Of a stretch of 64,000 nucleotides of DNA, positions 12,810 through 23,512 are shown piece by piece (the stretch's first letter is position 1; each line of letters starts with the position of its first letter). The translations under genes were made by a program, and so were the position numbers. Origin of the DNA: Mucor racemosus (taxonomy: Eukaryota > Mucoromycota > Mucoromycetes > Mucorales > Mucoraceae). The DNA lies in NCBI GenBank assembly GCA_027405735.1, contig JAPEHQ010000002.1, forward strand, positions 2,988,501-3,052,500, given 5' to 3'. The notes beneath the pieces are model-generated. The model was not told where the DNA came from. It ran no database searches and saw nothing but the letters and a program-made list of their open reading frames with translations.

Positions 12810-12821
12810 ATTTTGTTTTTT
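12810..12821. repeat. Left target-site duplication of the retroposon
   Basis: ATTTTGTTTTTT, identical to 13219-13230 and present once in R1 copies A and C. Confidence 0.7.
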
Positions 12822-13218
12822 TTTTTTTAAAAAAGTTAAGCCAAGTAGGGCAGTTTTATTAATTTTTAACGTGTTATCCACTATATATTATAACTCCTAT
12901 TTAACGCGATAATAGCAATGTGTAGAAAAGATGGACATGGTAATGGTTCTTGAAAAGGGACAAAGGGAACACGGGTTATCCTACCAGCCGAAACCGCGGA
13001 CACACCAGCATTGTTGAAATTCCTGTTTAATCTAACATGAGATGATTATTAAGTCTAGATAGGGTAAGAGTGACCAATAAGCAACAAGTTCAGGGAAACC
13101 CAATACGATTGTTGGTAAAAAGCCCCGAACAGCTAGGAGCAGTGTCATGCTTCGACTGTACAGCCTGATCTCATACGACACCATGCGCCAAAGTACACAT
13201 GGTGCGGCCCCGAAGGAC
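12822..13218 (-). mobile_element. SINE-like poly(A) retroposon inserted in R1-B
   Basis: About 397 bp present in R1 copy B but absent at the same point in copies A and C. It is flanked by a 12-bp duplication ATTTTGTTTTTT (12810-12821 and 13219-13230). Read on the minus strand it ends in poly(A) abutting the duplication, with AATAAAA about 26 nt before the tail. Near its 5' end are an A-box-like TGGCGCATGG (13181-13190) and a weaker B-box-like AGTCGAAGC (13150-13158), as in tRNA-derived SINEs. It is more GC-rich than its surroundings. A 62-codon open frame (13032-13220) starts at its first bases but is not thought to be functional. A retroposed structured or coding transcript is an alternative. 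Confidence 0.7.
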
Positions 13219-13230
13219 ATTTTGTTTTTT
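13219..13230. repeat. Right target-site duplication of the retroposon
   Basis: ATTTTGTTTTTT, identical to 12810-12821; the R1 sequence continues from here. Confidence 0.7.
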
Positions 13231-13490
13231 GAAACATTTTTCCATCATTTTTTCAAATCAATTTTGGAACCCCGTCATGATAGGTTTTAAACTGTGAGAA
13301 TAGCTATTATTTTGATTATCTCGACGAAATATTAGTATTCTTTGCTGAAACAAAAAATGCAAAGCAGCTTTGAGTTGGATCTATCTTGTGAATACAAAAA
13401 ATTAATATCTCAATTTAGGTGCTCAATTTTTAGTAATAAATTCTAGGTAAATATTGGTCAGTTTTGGTTAGGATTCTAGAAACAACACAT

Positions 13491-14343
13491 TGTATTACGG
13501 TTAACTGAGTTTGGCTGCTTTAACAGGCCGTTTTTTATGAAAACTCGAATTGAGGGTATTCGAGTTTCTTTTTTTTTTCAGCTACTGTATTTTTTCTGTT
13601 TTACCAAAACTAATAAGAATTAGACAAGAGTAAAGGTGTAGTTTTATTCAATGTAGAGAATGAGATTATATATAGAAGAGGTTATCAAATGATACAGTAG
13701 CTATTGATGGTGTAACAATAACAATATCCTGATTGCAGTAAAATATGGGTGTAAAAGCGATAAAGAATACTGTTAAAATCCTTCTTTATTAAAATATGGA
13801 TAATGTGCAATAAAATGGTTATTCTACGTCTCTATTTATATTATTTGGTGATTATTTACTATCTTGCAATTGCATTGCAATTGTCAACGATTCCATTAAT
13901 TTTGAGTATAAATGTTGGGTTGTTTGGTTATTGATTTGGTGGATCAAGAACGGTGTTTTAAATATAGTTTGTCAATCATGCTTTCAGAACAGCCCTTACT
14001 TGTTCTACTTGATAAGCATGTACTTTTTGTATCTTTTATTTAGGATATCCCACATTACTTTAGTATTTTAGCATCTCTTATTTGAGTATTATACCCTTGC
14101 TATCTTTATGCAATTGTCTATTTACTATATAGTCTTATCTTTGATAGCATGGTTTCAAATGAGATGACATTTAATTTAGGTATTTTATGATGGGAATCTA
14201 GCTTAGTTCACTTCACTGATAATACAACTACTGTAGCGCTATATCTAGATTCTGATATAACATTTTCATTTCATTTTGGAGTTCAATATGAATATCATTT
14301 AGTAAGATGGTCATGCATTTCACAAACAATGAACTCATGGACT
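13491..14343. other. Gap downstream of the retroelement pol remnant
   Basis: No gene. This is where the 3' part of pol (RT YxDD block, RNase H, integrase) and the 3' LTR of the minus-strand Ty3/gypsy element would be expected. I cannot recognise either, so the element is truncated or decayed here. Holds the hairpin at 13541-13567. Confidence 0.45.
13541..13567. repeat. Perfect hairpin followed by a T run
   Basis: AAACTCGAAT, 7-nt spacer, ATTCGAGTTT: a 10-bp perfect stem, followed on the plus strand by a run of T. Shape resembles a transcription terminator or an element end; role unknown. Confidence 0.5.
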
Positions 14344-15779
14344 TTAATCCGTACGGTGCTCTAGACCAATGGTAAAACAACTCGTTATAGGGTTATAGCT
14401 GAAGGTAAGAGCTTCCCTCGAATTTTCGTGTACACTATACAACATGCATGCCTGGTGTAAGTCAATTTTACTTATAATACGTGCATTAGCTGATATTCTA
14501 TTAAAAATCTCATTGATTTTACGTACAGCGTAATTCTCATGATAATTTCGAAATATAGCGGCTTTGGTTTTTCTCAGATCACAGCAAATACGACGTTTCG
14601 TGGGTTTACCATTAAGACCCTTTTTTGGTACACATAGTAAAGGTGAATGGTAGGTAGATGAGGGTATAGTCTTTTGGACAATCCTATTATCTAACCATTT
14701 CTTTAATTGCGCTTTTATTTCATTGTGTGCATTGAACGGTAATGGGTACTGTCGTACTGTCTCACAAAACAATCTGATGGATCATCAATTGGGATGTGTA
14801 CAATACTTTCTTTCATTGAGCAAACAGCTTCCAGCCTTATTTTTATATTTTTATCTAATGAGTTCTGGATTGATTTCATTAAATTTTCACGTTTATTGAG
14901 TGATCCATAATCAGCATTATCAGGATCATGTTCATTTTTTGTATCGTAATTGATACTTTCAAATTAAGACATTTCTTTTTTGAATCATTTGGCCATGCAT
15001 GTGCAACACTAGTAAGATATATTTTTAATTAGGTAGGATATCAGAACCACCAAGCAAAACTTCAGAATCGGTTTTCATTTCATCATTGAATCCAATAATT
15101 TTGAATTGATGCTTAAATACAATTCCATTTAAATAAATAACTCCCATAGGTTCAGTTTGTCCTACTCTTTTGGTACGACTATTAGACTCATCTTCATTTA
15201 CAGAGAGGAAATTTAAATAACCCATAGTTTTTATATTTTTCATATTTTTGAAATCTTTATTTAAAATTGATTTATTTATGAATAATATGTCAGCACCTGG
15301 ATCAACTTTACCAAGGTCTCTAATATTATTCAAAAGCAAAGGAGTGATCAGCTGAAAATAATTTTTAATTGTTTGTTTGTCTCTATACTCACAGTATGAG
15401 TCATCCTCGAGACATTCACGAAGTAACTTTTTATTTCCATCGGCCTTTTGTTTTCCTTTGGATTTCTTTTTTGATTTCTTTTTAATACTATTTTTGGACC
15501 TTTGAACAGATAAAACAGCAACATTACCATTTCTCTTTACTTCATATTCGGGACATGAGTGACCAAAGAGCCACAAAACACCACACCACTTACAAAACGT
15601 GTTGCTCGTAGCTTTCCTAGGAACGTTTTTGTTACCAAGAAAGTTGGGTTTGATAAATTTTTGAGTAGATCCCAAAAGGGAAGCAGAATTAGATCCTTTG
15701 TTATTATAGCAACAATCTTTTTCATTATGTTTGGAGGCAGTACCATCATGATTTGAACAATAGAAACCAGTAGTGTTTG
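14344..15779 (-). pseudogene. Ty3/gypsy retrotransposon protease-RT remnant
   Basis: Minus-strand coding sequence in at least three frames. Upstream part (15779 to 15025): zinc-knuckle-like sequences (FYCSNHDGTASKHNEKDC; FCKWCGVLWLFGHSCPEYEV), a Lys-rich linker, then a retropepsin-like block VDPGADILFINKSIL where the catalytic Asp-Thr/Ser-Gly has become Asp-Pro-Gly. A stop and frame change fall near 15025; the linker continues in another frame to ~14780. Then RT fingers/palm: YHSPLLCVPKKG, RRICCDLRKTKAA and IISKIDLHQA (motif A Asp). It ends at 14344 before the YxDD block, RNase H and integrase. Reads as a dead gag-pol polyprotein gene whose gag half lies at 21901-23004 beyond the nested element. 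Confidence 0.85.
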
Positions 15780-15787
15780 TGATAACA
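15780..15787. repeat. Left target-site duplication of the 6.1-kb element
   Basis: TGATAACA, identical to 21893-21900. Confidence 0.75.
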
Positions 15788-16686
15788 CTACGGCCAAACT
15801 ATTATGCTTTCCATGGGCATAATGATCTGCACTGATGGGCAGAAGAAAACATTTTGTGCAGATCAGGCAGTCCAGATGAGCAGAGCAATGAGATCAAGGT
15901 TTTTTAGTCAATTTATTAAAGTATATAAATTATAACATAATTAATAACGAAGATAATTTGAATGATTTACAGCAGATGTAAGTTACTCTGATTCAACAGA
16001 ATTGCCTTATTGACGAGATATATTAATTTGAAATTTGGGGTTTGAAAGAGTTCTCCACATGTTCATCTTTCGGGAACCAAATGGGAAGAACGACAACAAC
16101 CTGTTCGGCAACACTAAAAGTATTTATGCCTTTGTAAATTCCTATTTGTAACACACAAAATCTTTTTTCTTCCCTACTCTTTTCTCAGGTCTTTTATTTA
16201 CGTTTAAAACTACAACAAAATGACTAATATTTTTTTATAAACTGAAACCAAGTAGCAGGTACAAGTACATGTTTTTCTTATTGTTTATCTGAAAATAAAT
16301 TATTAGCTGTTAACGTTAGGGCACGTTATAATATCTTTCTCAAACAAAAAAAGCATCCAGGACTTAATCATTTTGTTTCATTATCTACGTTATAATCAAT
16401 GCTTTTTTGGTCTAAAGTCAATATTTACCTGGAGAAAAACTGGTGGTTATAAAAGTATGTATAGTATTGACTTGATTTGAATAAATGAATAAACTCATGT
16501 TAGTCTATTTAGTTTCTAAAAAGCATTTATCTCTATTTAGTGGCCAACAGCTAAGAAGAGGAAAACAAGATGTTGTCTTGTATATTACTACAAACTATCA
16601 AAGGTACACCATAATTATTACTTATTAGCTTGTTATTAATAATTGATTTTACTAATAAATCAATTTTTATAGGTTAAAAGTAAGTT

Positions 16687-16791
16687 TCTTCTGGTAAAGC
16701 ATTGAATAAATTGGCTTGGGACAAAGAGAAGGGTAAAAAGGTGGCAATAGGTCCCAGTGGTGGCCATGTTTATGCTTATGATGTTGGAGAG
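16687..16791 (+). pseudogene. Captured exon resembling dynein intermediate chain WD repeat (copy 1)
   Basis: Reads SSGKALNKLAWDKEKGKKVA followed by IGPSGGHVYAYDVGE in one open frame, ending at a GAGAG/GTAAG splice donor. A TTTTTATAG acceptor sits just upstream at 16673. The pattern LNxxxWxxxGKKVAIGxSxGxVYxYDVGE is that of a late WD repeat of cytoplasmic dynein intermediate chain. There is no neighbouring dynein coding sequence, so it is a lone exon carried by the element, not a gene. The family assignment rests on a short match. Confidence 0.6.
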
Positions 16792-18860
16792 GTAAGACCA
16801 AAACTCCATGTAAATAAACTCTTTTAGCGCAATAATTATAAAGTAAAACTATATTATTATCGAATAAACTACCACGCAATATTAACATGTATAAAGATTT
16901 ACAGTAATAAGCTTGAGTCAGGCGGGTACAGCATCGTAAATTCTTCAAAAAGTTCTCAAGTATTATAAAACCACTTATTTTTAAGACTTTCAAGGCTTAT
17001 AAGCGGAAAATTAATTTAGAAAATTATTTTTGTCCAGATCATCAATTTTGACATTTTTTAATTTTTTTTTTCTGATTTTGCAAATCTAGAGTTAATTATG
17101 CTACCAACTATAAAAACAAAAAATATACGCATGTACCAAATTTAGCGCTCTATTTGCTCAATAAAAAATAACAAACATTTTTACTGCAAAATATTACATG
17201 AAAATCCTTTAAGCAAAAAACCGTTTTTGGGGCAGAAGTACAAAGTTTCATTACTTAATATTTAGTATCAAGCTTTTATAAAATGTGTATTAGTCATGGC
17301 TACAATTTTCTCTCATAATGTAGTATATTTAAACGTTGATTTTGGTATCAAAATTTGATTTTTCTGTTTTTTGATCAAAATCATGAGTGTTAGTAAGGAT
17401 GAAATGAGGCCCGAAAATGTCCGCTACAAAAACTGAATTTTCAGACTGTACGTGGTTAAATATAAGAAAAGTTAAAGAAACGTATTTTTATTTAAAACTT
17501 AGATACTGTATATACCATAGTATAAAAGACTTAGCCGTTTGATCTTGCTATGCTCAATTATGGCGTCGCTCTGGGGGCTTGCTTTTGCAATTTTTTAACG
17601 AATCTATGATATGACAGACGGTTTTTCTAATAGAAAAATGTATATTTCTATGATAACAGATATTGTCTATTATTTTATTTAGTTTATGATTCATGCGCTG
17701 TAATGCTGCTTATACATTGGCTAAAATGTGTAATTTAACAGGGTTTTAATTGTGCTAAATAATGTAAAGCCTTGAAAAGCCTTTTCTACGTGTGTTGGTT
17801 TTCTCTTTTTGTTTTCAGATTCCAAGAATATTACTCACCGTTTGATAAGACATATCGGACTATTAAGATAGTACTCTTTTCCTTTATCTGAATAATATAC
17901 ATGCTAACATAAGGTACTATTTTTTTTAATATAGGTAGCAGTCTATATTAGAAACTGATATTTTTATTCAATCACATCCTAAAATCAAATATCATTATTT
18001 ACTACTGTATTGTTGGATGTATTTCTTGATTACCAGATCAAATCGACGGCAATGATATTTATATCTACTTAATAAAAAGCCAGAATTGGCTATAAAGCCA
18101 TGAAATTTCCCAGAAAAGTGATAAAATTTCAAATAATATAGAAATACAAAAAAATAATGATCTAATATCTTGCCTAATAACCATAGTCTTGATTATAGCT
18201 ATGCTTGAAAGCAAATATTTCTGCAGCTGACAATTGTAAACTAAAAAGCAGCAGGCTTAAAGAAGGTTAAGTTGTTTAAATTTTATGTGTGATAAAATAA
18301 AATTTATGACCTTAGATTTGGCTTGCATATAAATTTAAGCAGCAAGTGTCATTTAAGTCTATGCTCGAGTAAAAACCATTGTTGCTGTAAACATTATAGT
18401 TATAAACGTATTTACAAATGACGATAATCTTAAATATATTAGTTCTTGCATGTATTGCGCTACATCAACAATGATGCATTGAATTATATTGTCTATAATT
18501 CATATTAATAAAAACAAATGTAATTTAAAAACCCATTCCAGTAAAAAAAATGCAATGGAATTTTGAGAACGGCACGATGCTCATGTACAAACCAATTTGC
18601 GCCCATACGATCAGCTCATTAAGCTCATGGTCAGATTTTATTATTATGCACACATGGGATTAATGTTATGCACACGAACAGAGATATAATTCTGCATATA
18701 CAGGGTTAGGGTTGTGCTCGTGTGCAGTTTCTTTTGTTCTTCCCATGTGCATATTGTTATTTTTTTAACCATATTCAGTGAGCACAACAGCTCAGGCTAT
18801 TATAGTGTGCAGCCCACCTGGGCACAACAAAATAATCTTGTGCAGCACATGTCGGCCGTA
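16687..18860 (+). repeat. Repeat module R2, copy 1
   Basis: About 2.2 kb, direct repeat of 19509-21892 and 52195-54298. Shared landmarks: AACTACCACRCAATATTAAC early, AAACGTTGATTTTGGTATCA in the middle, GAGAACGGCACGATGCTCAT near the end, then a hairpin GTGCAGCCCACCTGGGCAC and a terminus GTCGGCCGTA. Here the terminal G seen in the other copies is lost. No gene inside apart from the captured exon. Long stretches stay similar at sequence level without an open frame, so conservation reflects recent duplication. Confidence 0.8.
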
Positions 18861-19508
18861 ATTACTAATTATTCTGATTAGCATTAATAGGCTCAAAAAG
18901 CATAGTTAATCGCAATCATTGCTACCAAATTGCATAATTTAATATGTACAAAACTCTTGAAACATGTACTCTTTTCTTTTTTTTTTTGGTAATGCTACAA
19001 ATCACTATCGTTAAATATGACTAAATACTAATAAATCAGCCAGAGAAAATAGAACTAGTAAAAAACTGATAGATACCCAATGTACATTGATGAAATCACG
19101 ATTGATAAAAGATGGTGCATTCATTGTGTAGTGAAAATCGCAGCGTTTTGATGGATAGAAATTACAGGACCAAGGTGTTGTATTTGCCCCAGGATTTTTA
19201 AAAAGGGTTTTAAAAGCACACTTTATCAAACTTACTTAGATGTTAAATATTCACGATATGATATTAGTATCATCTTGTTTTTTATTTACTGATTGCTGCA
19301 TTATTAAAAATCAAGCTTTTCATAGCTTATAACAATGACAATAGGATGTTGCTGATGATTTTAGATTGGCATTTATCATAAGGCGGGCTGATGATACGTT
19401 TGATACTGCTGTAGATGGAATTAGTCAATTTAATTTATGAAATTTTAATGCAAATGACGAGGAACTATTTGTAAGTACTTAAGTTTGTTTTGTTGAAGCA
19501 TGGCAAGG

Positions 19509-19595
19509 AACAAATTTGCTTGGGACACAGAGGGCAAAAAGGCGGTAATAATAGGTTCTAGTGATGGCAATATCTATGTCTATGCTATTGAAGAG
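19509..19595 (+). pseudogene. Captured exon resembling dynein intermediate chain WD repeat (copy 2)
   Basis: NKFAWDTEGKKAVIIGSSDG then NIYVYAIEE, open and ending at GAAGAG/GTGAG. Same position in R2 as copy 1 and clearly related. The upstream sequence differs from copy 1, so the two modules share a left boundary close to this exon. Confidence 0.6.
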
Positions 19596-20488
19596 GTGAG
19601 ACTAAAACTCAATGTAAATCACCTTTAGCGCAGTAATTATAAAGTAAGACTATACTATCGTCGAATAAACTACCACACAATATTAACATGTATAAAGGTT
19701 TACAGTAATAAGCTTGAATCAAGTAGGTGCAGCATCGTAAATTCTTGAAAAAGTTTTCAAATATTATTAAATCTCTTATTTTTAAGACTTACAAGGCTTA
19801 TAAGCGGAATATTAATTTAGAAAATTATTCTTGTCCAGATTATCAATTTTGACATTTTTTAAATTTTTTTTTCTGTTTTTGCAAATCTAGAGTAAATTAT
19901 AATACCAATTATAAAAACAAAAAATATACACATATACAGACTTTAGCGCTCTATCTGCTCAATAAAAAATAACAAACATTTTTATTGCAAAATATTACAT
20001 AAAAATCCTTTAGGCAAAAAACCGTTTTTGGGGCAAAAGTACAAATTTTCATTACTTAACATTTAATATTAAGCCTTAATAAGATGTGTATTAGCTATGA
20101 CTACAATTTTCTCTCACAATGTAGTATATTTAAACGTTGATTTTGGTATCAAAATTTGATTTTTCTGTTTTTTGATCAAAATCATGAGTGTTGGTAAGGA
20201 TGAAATGAGCCCCAAAAATGTCTGCTACAAAAACTGAATTTTCAGACCGTACGTGGTTAAATATAAGGAAAGTTAAAAAAACGTACCTTTTCATTTAAAA
20301 TTTGGACATACTGTACCATAGTATAAGAGACTTAGCCGTTCAATCTTGCTATGGTCAATTACGGCGTTGCTCTACGGGCTCGCTTTTGCATTTTTTTAAC
20401 GAATCTATGATATAACAGATGGTTTTCCTGGTAAAAAAATGTATGTTTCTCTTTTTTTGTTTTTATATTATTATTCTAAGAATATATT

Positions 20489-20843
20489 TGCTACAAAAAT
20501 GTAATTATAAAAGGTGATAGGAAATACAATTATAACCCTTCTAAGTTTATTAAAGGTATAAAGTAAAGCAACGATTTATCTACTCGATGGATCGTTGTGG
20601 TATTTATATTAAATGTCTAATTCAAATTACTAATGCAGTAATTTGATCTTCTTGGTTTTAAAGCTGATGGGAAAAGGGATCAGCAATTACTAATTCAGGT
20701 TATACAATTATCTATAATTGTTGCTTGTGATTTTAAATTTTAGTTAAGTTTCTATATTTTATGATCTTGGTTCTCACACCAGATTCATGTTATTTATTAT
20801 TAATTCAATTTGATGTGTGAAAGACTGCCAGTAGTTCACATCA
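20489..20843. mobile_element. Solo LTR (355 bp) in R2 copy 2
   Basis: Begins TGCTACAAAAATG and ends GTTCACATCA (TG..CA), bounded by a perfect 5-bp duplication ATATT (20484-20488, 20844-20848). Its first ~150 bp resemble 23029-23180 next to gag (shared TATAAAGTAAAGCAA and AATTATAAC.CTTCTA), so it probably derives from the same or a close Ty3/gypsy family. It is left over after LTR-LTR recombination. Inserted after R2 was duplicated or in one copy only. Confidence 0.7.
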
Positions 20844-21892
20844 ATATTCACTGTTTGATAAGGTATATCAGACTATTATCAAGCTGGTATTATTCTTTTC
20901 TTTTATTTAAATAAGCATGCTAACATAAGGGACTAATGTTTTTAATATAGGTAGCAGTCTATATTAGGGACTGATTTTTTCATCTAACCGCATTCTAAGA
21001 TGAAATATCATTATTTACTACTGTATTGTTGGACGTATTTTGTCATTACAAGATCAAATTGAAGGCAATGATATTATATCTACTCACTGAAAAGCTAGAA
21101 CTGGCTGCAGACCCAGAAAATGTTCCAGAAAAGCGATAAAATTTCAAGTGATATATAAACACAAAAAAAGAATAATCTGATGTCTTGGCTAATAATAACC
21201 ATAGTCTTGATCATAGCTATGCTTGAAAACAAATATTTTTACAGCTGACAATTGTAAACTAAAATAGCAGGTTTAAAGAAGGTTAATTTGTTTAAATTTT
21301 ATGTGTGATAAAGTAACATTTATAACCTTAGATTTGGTTTGCATATAAATTTAAGCAGAAAGTGTTATTTAATAAGTTGATGCTCGAGCAGAAACCATTG
21401 TTGCTACAAATATTATAGCCATAAACACATTTACAAATGATAATAATCGTAAATAAATATATTGGCAGTTGCATTTATTTATTGCTTTACAACAACAATG
21501 TATTGAACTGTATGTATTAACTGTTATGTATATTAATGAAAGCAAATGTAATTTAAAACCACATTCTAATAAAAATGGAATGGAATTTTGAGAACGGCAC
21601 AATGCTCATGTATAAACCAATTTGTGCCCATAATATGATCAGCTCATTATGCTCATGGTCAGATTTTATTATGATGCACAAATAGGGGTAATGATATGCA
21701 AACGGACAGAGTATACAGTATAATTCTGCCTATATAGGGTTAGCGTTGTGCTCGTGTGCAGTTTCTTTTGTTGTGCCCATGTGCATATTGTTATTTTTTT
21801 AACCATCTTCAGTGGGCACAACAGCTCAGGCTATAGTATGCAGCCCACCTGAGCACAACGAAATCATCTTGTGCAGTACTGGTCGGTCGTAG

Positions 21893-21900
21893 TGATAACA
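21893..21900. repeat. Right target-site duplication of the 6.1-kb element
   Basis: TGATAACA, identical to 15780-15787. Confidence 0.75.
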
Positions 21901-23004
21901 TTAGGTTTAAACGTTTTGTTTTGGTTGGAGTCAACGGAGGCATCAGGAGAGGTACGAGATTTGTTCATAAAAGAGATGAGAGCAGGTTTGGATTTATACA
22001 CATTAATGGCTGCCGTATATATTTCATCAATTATCCAGCAATCACGATCCGAATGGTTACAATTTAGTACCGCCCGTATTAATTTGTGCTTGCCACTCTT
22101 CAGGAAACCCAGTTAAAAACGCATCACCAACCGTAGTATTATTCATAGAATAGCTGGTGGCATCAGATACTGCCTTGGAAAAACGAGTAGTATACTCTTC
22201 CGTGGATCCTCCAGGTCTCATATTTGCGTTGACAACCTCTCTTCTAACTTGCAATTTAAGAATCGCGTTGTTACAAAACGTCTTGCAAGAATAACACCCA
22301 CTTCAGTCTACGTATTACACGATAATACCTCATTGTTGAGCCAGTTGTCAAGTTTATAAGGTAATGTCAATGGAACATACCTCTTCCAAATATTCTCGAT
22401 ATCTTTACCACTAGATGAGATCACCTTTTCAAACGACCTGAGGAAATGGTTTATCGATTCATATGATTCATCTTTGGAAAAATATTTTGTAGCGCTAGAC
22501 TTCAGCTGGAACTTAGGAAGATCTTGTTTGGATAGGCGAAGCCCACCGATATTCATCAGCTTACCAATCTTCATATCAACAGAGGCGGATACCTTTTCGT
22601 TTGATAGTCAGAAAAGTCGGATAGAGTTCTTGAGGACCAATATGTCTCTATTCAGGTTTTCAATTTTATCGCGAACCTCAACAGCATGATCAATATCTTT
22701 TTGGACTGAGGAGTCAGTTGCAATCATATCTGTATATAATGATATATATTGATCTCTTTTGAGGATCAACTTCTTTAAAACAATAACGGAATCCTTCTTA
22801 ACGATAGCAATAATCTTGATTTCAGCTGCATCCGCCATTTCAACGTCTTCATCAATAGACTTAGTAGCCCCTTCTTGGTTTGATACAATATTCATTTGAT
22901 CTAAATGACCAGGGACAGATATAGGAGGAGGGGTGAAAATATGTGGAGTATTGTTACCAGGCAAAGGTATACCAACAGGGGAGTTCCAGATGACATTTGA
23001 GTGG
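21901..23004 (-). pseudogene. Ty3/gypsy gag remnant
   Basis: Minus-strand gag in several frames. The start ATG is probably at about 22992-22994 (MSSGTP), then a one-base shift leads into the frame PLPGNNTPHIFTPPPISVPG down to 22608. A further frame covers 22308-22574 with capsid-like KYFSKDESYESINHFLRSFEKV and WKRYVPLTLPYKLDNWLNNE. Another covers 22057-22254 with RREVVNANMRPGGSTEEYTT, and a last segment reads KPALISFMNKSRTSPDASVD into the 8-bp duplication at 21900. The order and residues are typical of Ty3/gypsy gag. At least three frame breaks show it is dead. Confidence 0.8.
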
Positions 23005-23028
23005 TAGATTGACTAACAGAATAAAAAA

Positions 23029-23240
23029 TGCTACAAAAAATAGTAATTCGACTAAAAAAAGCAATGGGAATATAATTATAACTCTTCTATGTTTATTATG
23101 ATATAAAGTAAAGCAAAGGTTTTTGATTACCATAACCTTTGTGATATATATACTATTTTCTGATTCTATTAATAATAATACAGTAATAAAATCTTGAAGC
23201 AACATCTTCGTGGTTTAGTTCCTAGTTTGGAAGTACCAGT
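23029..23240. mobile_element. Putative 5' LTR fragment of the gag-pol element
   Basis: Lies just upstream of gag on the minus strand. Its inner edge reads TGCTACAAAAAATAG on the plus strand, matching the end of the solo LTR at 20489, and similarity continues through TATAAAGTAAAGCAA. Similarity fades after ~200 bp and the outer edge could not be placed. Confidence 0.5.
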
Positions 23241-23435
23241 GGTACAATTTGACATTTTGATGTTTTTGTGATTTACAGTTACTAGATCTTAGATGTTCAC
23301 TCAGACCAACTTGATTACTAAACAAACTTAGCATATGTAGTTTGCTACAATTATCATACTTCTTTTAGTATGTAATTCCAATGCAGATCTTACAATACGT
23401 TCATTGATTACCATCTATTATCATATTGAAGTACA

Positions 23436-23512
23436 AAAAAATCTTGGTGTCAGATAATAAGAAACTCCTAGCGTATTAAATTTATCCAGCAATTAACAGG
23501 AATGCTTGATAC
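23436..23512. repeat. Short dispersed repeat R4, copy a
   Basis: Matches 54761-54835 in direct orientation: ATAAGAAAC.ACTCCTAG.GTA then TTTATCCAGCAATTA, then AA.GCTTG. Class unknown. Confidence 0.5.

Larger units (their letters stand above)
12140..13490 (-). repeat. Dispersed repeat R1, copy B, interrupted by a retroposon
   Basis: Same family and orientation as copy A. It carries the longest version of the family reading frame (12204-12659, minus strand, 151 codons), with SEFGMRVYKGKFEGRNE and LYTFLRISPRKISILKKTK. Homology to copies A and C resumes directly after the insertion at 12822-13218 (TTTTGAAAC.TTTTTCC), so the retroposon arrived after R1 had spread. No catalytic motif is recognised in the frame. 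Confidence 0.65.
15788..21892 (+). mobile_element. 6.1-kb non-autonomous TIR element nested in gag-pol
   Basis: Starts CTACGGCCAAAC and ends with the inverse of CTACGACCGACC (9 of 12 matching), flanked by a perfect 8-bp duplication TGATAACA. It splits the retroelement polyprotein; the frame runs on across the junction if the unit and one duplicate are removed. Sub-terminal regions at both ends are rich in repeated GTGC/GCAC and TGGGCA motifs, as in hAT-type ends. The 8-bp duplication fits hAT, but the TIR is not a textbook hAT end. No open frame of transposase size is present, so it must have been mobilised in trans. Inside are two copies of module R2, each with a captured dynein-like exon, and a solo LTR. 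Confidence 0.75.
19509..21892 (+). repeat. Repeat module R2, copy 2 (contains a solo LTR)
   Basis: Second direct copy within the 6.1-kb element. Its right end GGTCGGTCGTAG is also the right end of the whole element. It differs from copies 1 and 3 by a 355-bp insertion at 20489-20843 that replaces a stretch around the AAGAATAT.TTCAC target, and the flanking ~250 bp matching copy 1 near 17650-17820 is missing here. Confidence 0.8.

Noticed and set aside
18706..18713. TTAGGGTT, telomere-like
   Set aside because: A single unit inside R2, with TTAGCG at the same place in the other copies; not a telomere array.
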